A stretch of 64,000 nt of DNA from Gyrodactylus bullatarudis. Taxonomy: Eukaryota; Platyhelminthes; Monogenea; Gyrodactylidea; Gyrodactylidae. Positions 58,086 to 64,000 of the stretch are shown piece by piece; position 1 is the stretch's first letter; every line of letters begins with the position of its first letter. The notes beneath the pieces were generated by a model. That model was not told where the DNA came from. It ran no database searches and saw only the letters and a program-made list of their open reading frames with translations. Both the position numbers and the translations under genes were made by a program. The stretch is taken from NCBI GenBank assembly GCA_012064415.1, contig SSNU01000094.1, positions 342,351-406,350 on the forward strand, in the 5' to 3' direction.

Positions 58086-58858
58086 GTTGGAAGAAAATAC
58101 ATTGAGTCACTAAATGATTACGTTGGAAATTTCAGAAGTGTCATTTTAAAGATGATAAAATTTTAAACATTCGATAACTAGTGATAATCGTACATCTTTT
58201 TCTGACTAAAGTTGTGAATATCAACCAATTAATAGAACATTTGTCCCCTCCCTTCTTGTTTGGCAGTAATTTATCTGAATTATAAAGAGACTTTTTAGAT
58301 GAAAACGAATCCCTTGAGACCAACCTAGAGAGAAATAAGTGGGCCAACAATTCCCTAATTTAATCAACCAATCAAAACGATTGCTGAAGAAGTTGATTAT
58401 ATGGTAGTTTTCTCACAGTTCGATAATTCATTTTACAAATTTTGTGAATGAAAAAGTATCCTCATTATTATGTTCTTTTCAATGATATTTATCAACTTTG
58501 AGACGGGAACATTTGCAGTCAAATTAAAGCAATACCAAGAAAGCGAATCCAAAAGATTAAAATATTTTTATCAATAAAATTTTTTATTCTTTTTGTTATT
58601 CAAATAATCTCTATTATTGTAAAAAATACTGCATAATTTTTATTGTATTAATAATTCACCGCTGTAAAAGACACAAGCTCTAACACATATCAACAAGAAT
58701 AAATTTATTAATAAAAAGTCTTGTTCAGCAATCATATTTTGATTAGTTGATATTCACAATTTTAGTCGTTAAAAAGAATGATTTTTTCAAAGTCCAACTT
58801 GTTATTATAATTGTTGAAAAAAGCATGATCTATTAAAAAATTTGTATCAGATACGATC

Positions 58859-61800
58859 ATGGCCGGAGTAGAGACAAACTTTAAGTATCGATTTTTCATT
58901 GTTTTTCTTCTTGCTCTGGGTACATTCTTCTTCATGAGTCAACGTATAAGTTTTTCAACGAACCTCTTATGTATGAACAAAGATGTAAGTAAAAACCATT
59001 TTCTCATTAAAAAAAAGGCCAGATTCAACTATTCAGTTAAAGACAAAAGTGACCTTCAATCATACTTTTTTGTCGGATATTCTATTGGACAGATTCCGCT
59101 TGGTTTTATTTTCCAACGGCTCGGGATTAAATACACAGTCCCGGTTTTATTTTTTCTCCTGTCTGCAACTACCTTGATTGCGCCAGTTGTTGGACAAACT
59201 TCTTTGGAAGGATTTTTTGCATTGAGATTCTTCTCAGGTTTAACATCAGTAAGTTATCACCAGTAAAGATAATAGCTGAATATTTTTTAGTCTTGTTGGT
59301 TTCCAAGTGTATTCAATGTACTTCCAAAATGGATACCTCCGTATGAACTGAATATAGTTCAAGCATTTGTCTTTTCTGGACTCAATATTGGTGCAATAAC
59401 AGCTCCGTTTATAACGTATCAACTCTGTGAAACTGAATATTCATGGAAGACTCCATACGTAGTTTATGGGATATGTGGAATGATTTATAGCTTCATCTAT
59501 CTTGCTCTTATGAGCGACACTCCTTTGAAATCAAGGTTCATCGGTGAAAGAGAGAAAAGTTATTTGACAGATCAAATTCCCATGCTCGTTGTTAAAAAGA
59601 AAAAGGTATGTCGGATAAATAAATATGTGGTTATTTGTAAATTAGCGAATTTCTATCAAAAATTTCCTCACCTGTATGCCACTATGGGCTGCAGGCATCT
59701 GTCATTTTTGCTCAGATTGGGGCTCATACTTGATGTTCACGTCTGCTGCAAACTATCTGGAAGATTTCTTTAATTATAGCACAAAATGGGTATGTTAATC
59801 CGAAGATTATATCTAGAACTCAATAATCCAAGGACTTGCGATGGTCGGCGTCTGGGGAGGTCAATTATTTTTTACCTTATTAACAGCCCTACTGATCAAG
59901 AAGACGAAACTGAAACTGATAACGATTAGGAAATTGATGACCTTCATGGGATTCCTAATTCCTCCAGTGCTCTTCATAATACTCTGCTTCTTAAAGAGAG
60001 ATCAAGGAACTCTAGCAGTGATTTGCCTAACAGTCATTTCGTTTTTTTATAGCGCAGCCTATGTGGGTCCGTTTATGACAATTCTTGATTGTACTCCATC
60101 CAATTCTGGCGAAATTTATGCAGTGATGAATTCTCTCTCAGCTATAGGTGGCTATTTAGGGCCGATGATACTCGGACGACTTGTTGAAAAAGTAAGAAAC
60201 CGATTGGTTTTTTATCGATTTCAGAGAACAAATTTAATCATAAGACGTAAAAACCGAATTTGGCTTTAGAAGTTCCTTAAAAAATCAGATGGTTTGATTT
60301 CCGACAATAATGGGAATTTTTTTCTGAATCTCTAGGACCATCGAAATCGATAAGAAATTTGAGTTCATTCTCGAAATTCAAACAATAGCCTAACTTATTT
60401 TTATTTTTACCATCTTATCAGCTCATTTCATAGTGACATTTGAGAAATACTTTCTTAGATAGATACCCCCACCCTCTTGTAAATCGAAAAAAGTTTTACC
60501 AAAGCTATTTTCCTATTTTTATCTGAAAATTCTGAAATTTTACAGATCTCTAAAAACAAAACTATAGAAAAAATAAATATATATAAAAAATACTAAAATG
60601 ATCAACAATTTACGATCTATGCAGCAATATCTTTTTTATAGAAATATAAAACTTTGAGAAAAAATATGTCAAACATATGTTCACTTAATAATAATAGATA
60701 TCAAAAAAAATTTCACACTTTTTTTGTTTCAATTTAAAGAGAATTTACTGCTGATTCGATCAGTACCACTAAACCCTATTGAATTCTTCCACTGAGCTTA
60801 AAAAATCTTGAGCATAAACATTGATGGAAAAACCAATGTGACAATAGGTAAAAGTTCGAAGTAATTATTATAGGGATTTAATTTTATTTTAAAAAGAATT
60901 CTATGTTTTGTCTATACCTTTATCAGTTTTATATGAACTTTGTAAAGCTAATTGATATGAAGTTGGGAATCTATGATTTTACAGAAATCTCGATTTTTTC
61001 ATCAAGAATTCGAAATTTTTAAAGATTTTTTGGAATATTACTCAGGATGCTCACTTTTACCAGTTGAAGAAAAAAAATTTTTTATTGATTTGAAAGTTTG
61101 AGGTTGATCAAAAGGGGGTTTTCATGATCAAGATTAGACAAGAAAATCAATTCAACTGAAGATTCATAGATTCCCAATTTCATATCAACCAAATATATAA
61201 ATATCAATTATTTTTCAATATGTAGCTTGTAAAATAAAAGTATTCGATTCTGATTTATAAATAAAATATTATTATGGGGAGTGGAAGAAAAGTGAATCAA
61301 TGAAGCTTTTATTTCACTGGTTTATTAATAATAATAAGAGGTAGATTTTTTAAATTTCCAATTTTTAACTTGTGTCAAAATCTAAACCTAATTGACATGA
61401 AGATGAGAATTTCCTATTCTTACAAAAAACTCAATATATTTATCCAGAAAGTCAGGAAAAAATTTATGTTTTGGATTCCACTATGAAATGAGCTGATTAG
61501 TTTTGAATACAAAAAAATTTCCGAAAAAAAATTTAATCTGACCAAAATTGAGCCGTTTTTTTAATTTCGGAAATGTTTCAAATTTCCACTTTTTCAACTT
61601 GCAAATCCAAAATTTTTATCGATTTCAAAGATTTGAAGCATTTAAATATTGATATTCAGGATCAAAATTAGACGAAAAATTTTTTTTGTATTCAAAACTA
61701 ATCAGCTCATTTCATAGTGGAATCCAAAACATAAATATTTTCCTGACTTTCTGGATAAATATATTGAGTTTTTTGTAAGAATAGGAAATTCTCATCTTCA

Positions 61801-63361
61801 TGTCAACTAGGTTTAGTTCCTTGAGAGGATTCTAATGGGGTATAGAAGACAATGTTTAACTGAGTCATGAATGATGTGTAAATTTTGCATTAACTCTAAT
61901 AGAGCAAAATACTTCTTAGTTTTCATTTCGTCAATATTTTTTACTTTTAACTAGTTAGATCCTATTTTGCTCTATTATCTCACTATTATCTAATTACTCG
62001 AAATATCTTACCCTATTGAATAATTATAATTAATCACTTGTCTTTCAATTCTTATAATGAATTTTTCATTTAAAAACAGAATTGAATATATTCGAAAAAT
62101 TTCAGCAATGTTTCCCACAAAATAAAACGTATTCATTTCTTGAACTTGGTGCATTTCATTAAGAAAATTGTGCACATGAAAAAAGAAAACTTTGGTTAAA
62201 TATAAATTCGGTGATAGACTAGAATGCGTGCACTGAAATTTAGTAAAGTTATCCCTTTCAAAGTTAAATAAATAACTCTGATTCTGAATGAGATACTAGA
62301 AAAATTCTAATAGCAATTATGCTCAAAATTTTCTTCTCTATAAGATGGTATAAGTATCATAAGTAGAACTTGACGAATAGAAAAAAAAGAATTTCAGAGA
62401 AACAAATTTGATGATTTGAAAGTGTGACCTTGGATTAAAACAAAGAACAAGTTTTAAAAAGTTATTTTAAAAACTGTACGTTCGTTCAAATATTGCAAAA
62501 AACCCAAAAAATAGATTTTCTGATAATAAAGTTTTTTAATATCTCATTCAGAACCAGAGTTATTTAACTTTGAAAAGATAACTTTGCCATTTTTGTAGGA
62601 TAAATAACCAAGGGGTTACATCATCATGACAAAAAGTGTGAGTCTTTTTTTTGGACTCGGAAAAATTTTTGCATTTTAGTCTATTACCATAAATTTATTG
62701 CAGGAGTTTCACCAAAATTGAATTTTTTATATTGAAAGAAGTGTCTCTTATAAGCCACAAAATGTATAAACATTTCTCAAATGTCACTCAGCTTGCATTC
62801 AAGACCAGGAATCTTAATAACTCGTAAAAAGAACTTCTTTTGCTCGAGTTTTATCCAAAGTTTTCACAAGTGCACAATTGATTATTGATCAAAACTCTAA
62901 TTTTGTAGATTTTAATTAATAGAAATTTCATGGAAAAGAAATTTTGAAATTCTCATGCTCAAAATTCGTTCAACATTTTAATTTTAGTTCTTATTTAATT
63001 TTTATTAATTTGTAGAAATTAAGATAGCTAGAGAAAAGATGGAAACTCTGTTAAAATTGTAAATATTTCACAATTATCGTCCATTCAATGATTTCCCATT
63101 TTCCAAATACAACATGCAAAACTAAATTTGATGTTAAGAACAAGTAAACTTGCGACGATTTCAAATTTTATTTATTTAATTTTTAAGCATGGTGACAATG
63201 GATGGAGAATAACATTTATCATAACTGCAATATTGATAGGAAGTTCGGGCCTATTTTTCCTATTGGTAGGGAAGGCTGAAATTCAACATTGGGAAAATAC
63301 CAGTGAAGATGAAAAGGAAAAAGATAAATTAATGTTTGAGAAGGATTCAATTCATGAGTAG
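58859..63361 (+). CDS. SLC17-type major facilitator transporter, copy B
   Basis: Paralogue of the gene at 50253, same strand and family. Exons: 58859-58984, 59018-59248, 59291-59605, 59646-59789, 59817-60191, 63188-63361; phases close, 454 residues. Landmarks: MSQRISFS, SYFFVGYSIGQIPLGFIF, LRFFSGLTS, FNVLPKWIPPYE, CMPLWAAGICHFCSDWGSY (the family's WAI..AHFC.NWG pattern) and NGWRITFIITA before the last helix, then an acidic tail. The fifth exon is 375 nt in both copies. Introns 1, 2, 3 and 4 are 33, 42, 40 and 27 nt, whereas the last intron is 3.0 kb and repeat-filled. AATAAA follows immediately at 63362-63367. The substrate is unknown. Confidence 0.85.
60955..61200. repeat. Palindromic repeat family 1, short deleted copy
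   Basis: TTGATATGAAGTTGGGAATC at the left and GATTCCCAATTTCATATCAA at the right are inverted termini. The middle is largely lost. It lies in SLC17-B intron 5. Confidence 0.7.
61387..61815. repeat. Palindromic repeat family 2, copy in SLC17-B intron 5
   Basis: Left CTAATTGACATGAAGATGAG and right CTCATCTTCATGTCAACTAGG are inverted. Arms extend through AGTTTTGAATACAAAAAAAT-type and GGATTCCACTATGAAATGAG with its inverse CTCATTTCATAGTGGAATCC. Confidence 0.8.
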
Positions 63362-63605
63362 AATAAATGAATCATTTAAAAGCATAGTTACTTTTGATTA
63401 AACAGCGTATCCCTATTATTTAATTCTGATGAGTTGTGAGATGCAAAGTTTATTCATCAGTATCATTATTGCCATCTTAGGATAAGATAAAAGGTTCTGG
63501 ATTTTTTAATAAATGAATTTTGGTACCATTTTATTGTTTTATATTACCCTTGGAAGAAACATAGAAATACATATTTTCAATGAAAATATTATCCTGATTT
63601 CATGA
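63362..63605. other. 3' flank of SLC17-B, nothing else recognised
   Basis: AT-rich sequence after the poly(A) signal, with no supported feature. Confidence 0.4.
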
Positions 63606-63841
63606 TCAAATAACTAGTGACCTGATGGAAGAATTTACATGCCATATCAAGATCTTGACGAAGTAGAACTTCTTCTGTTTGATGGGGTTCTGGATCGCGT
63701 TCTGAGCCAGTTTATCTCGCTGGCGCCTTTGAGATTTTAATCTCTTGACCTTGAGCATTGAACTAGTCAAGTTAGGACTTGAGTTTGAAAAACTATCGCT
63801 AGTTGAGATATGGATTGGTTGCCTATCTGGGCAGGGTTGTC
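63606..63841 (-). CDS. Possible coding exon, unknown protein
   Basis: A minus-strand frame of about 77 codons runs from 63839 to TGA at 63608-63606 in sequence clearly richer in G and C than its surroundings. It reads SSPNLTSSMLKVKRLKSQRR followed by QRDKLAQNAIQNPIKQKKF, so it is basic and Gln-rich. A possible acceptor CCCTGCCCAG lies at the upstream edge. I do not recognise the family. A shorter plus-strand frame (MPYQDLDEVELLLFDGVLD) overlaps it, and either could be chance. Confidence 0.3.
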
Positions 63842-63875
63842 GTTATCCAGAATGTTGATAATTTTGTAGGCAATC

Positions 63876-63994
63876 GCCAACGGCCATACCATGTTGAGAA
63901 TGCCGGTTCACGTTCGATCACCGAAGCCAAGCAACATTGGGCAGAGTTGGTACTTGCATTGGTGACAGGCTGGGAATACTCTGTGCTGTTGGCT
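63876..63994 (+). rRNA. 5S rRNA, diverged copy
   Basis: Starts GCCAACGGCCATACCATGTTGA and ends GTGCTGTTGGCT followed by TTTT, so the closing helix GCCAAC/GTTGGC is intact and a pol III terminator is present. GATCACCGAAGCCAAGCAAC and GCTGGGAATAC match the conserved internal regions. The length (119 nt) is standard. It differs from the usual metazoan sequence in the internal control region (TTGGTACTTGCATTGGTGACAG), so it may be a variant gene or a pseudogene. Confidence 0.8.
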
Positions 63995-64000
63995 TTTGCC

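Larger units (their letters stand above)
54541..58858. other. 4.3-kb intergenic region, no gene recognised
   Basis: Lies between the two SLC17 paralogues. It is AT-rich and short frames are noise. Two items stand out: an imperfect inverted repeat at 56832-57520 and a family 5 copy at 57925-58085. The upstream half (54600-56500) shows only scattered fragments resembling the dispersed repeats. Confidence 0.5.

Noticed and set aside
1..64000. CRISPR arrays, bacterial operons, prophage or riboswitches
   Set aside because: The window is intron-containing animal DNA; repeats are dispersed or palindromic and not regularly spaced, and no bacterial gene was seen.

Overview
The window is AT-rich nuclear DNA of an invertebrate animal. 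The evidence for an animal is a Wnt co-receptor of the LRP5/6 type, a RASEF/Rab45-type EF-hand GTPase, an APH-1 gamma-secretase subunit and GT-AG spliced genes. An arthropod or another small invertebrate fits, but I cannot fix the taxon from sequence alone. The striking genome trait is intron size. Many introns are only 24-33 nt long, in seven unrelated genes, and most are fixed by protein homology or by reading-frame continuity across the junction. Other introns are hundreds to thousands of bases long and are filled with repeats.

Layout. (1) 470-13687 (+): the C-terminal part of an LRP5/6 (arrow) gene. It holds the last two propeller/EGF units, three LDLa repeats, the membrane helix and a cytoplasmic tail with an NPPPSPST motif. 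Its introns carry a long-TIR element, a Penelope-like fragment, large palindromes and a TTAA-flanked MITE. (2) 14025-16260 (+): a dead Ty3/Gypsy pol fragment, interrupted by a perfect 64-bp-arm hairpin. (3) 16723-24350 (-): Mediator subunit MED14, 15 exons. It is divergent, across only 124 bp, from (4) 24475-25143 (+): an AIG1/ADTRP-family membrane hydrolase. (5) 25605-27700 (-): NOL9/Grc3 polynucleotide kinase. It is divergent, across 167 bp, from (6) 27868-29360 (+): alpha-methylacyl-CoA racemase. That gene is followed 98 bp later by (7) 29459-30661 (+): APH-1, whose ATG abuts a strong 3' splice site. (8) 31460-47481 (-): a complete 12-exon RASEF-like gene. An 8.4-kb intron splits its GTPase domain and hosts SINEs and duplicated retroposons. 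(9) 50253-54540 and 58859-63361 (+): two tandem SLC17-type major facilitator transporters. (10) 63876-63994 (+): a diverged 5S rRNA gene, beside a possible minus-strand exon.

The genes are unrelated housekeeping, signalling and transport genes. The only apparent functional coupling is by position: two very short head-to-head promoters, the AMACR-APH1 tail-to-head pair and the SLC17 tandem duplication. Exon coordinates were derived by hand from splice signals, frame and remembered family alignments. Where the phases of all exons close (MED14, NOL9, AMACR, APH-1, RASEF, both SLC17 genes) they are quite reliable. The LRP junction near 5788-5878 and a few weak sites are less so.
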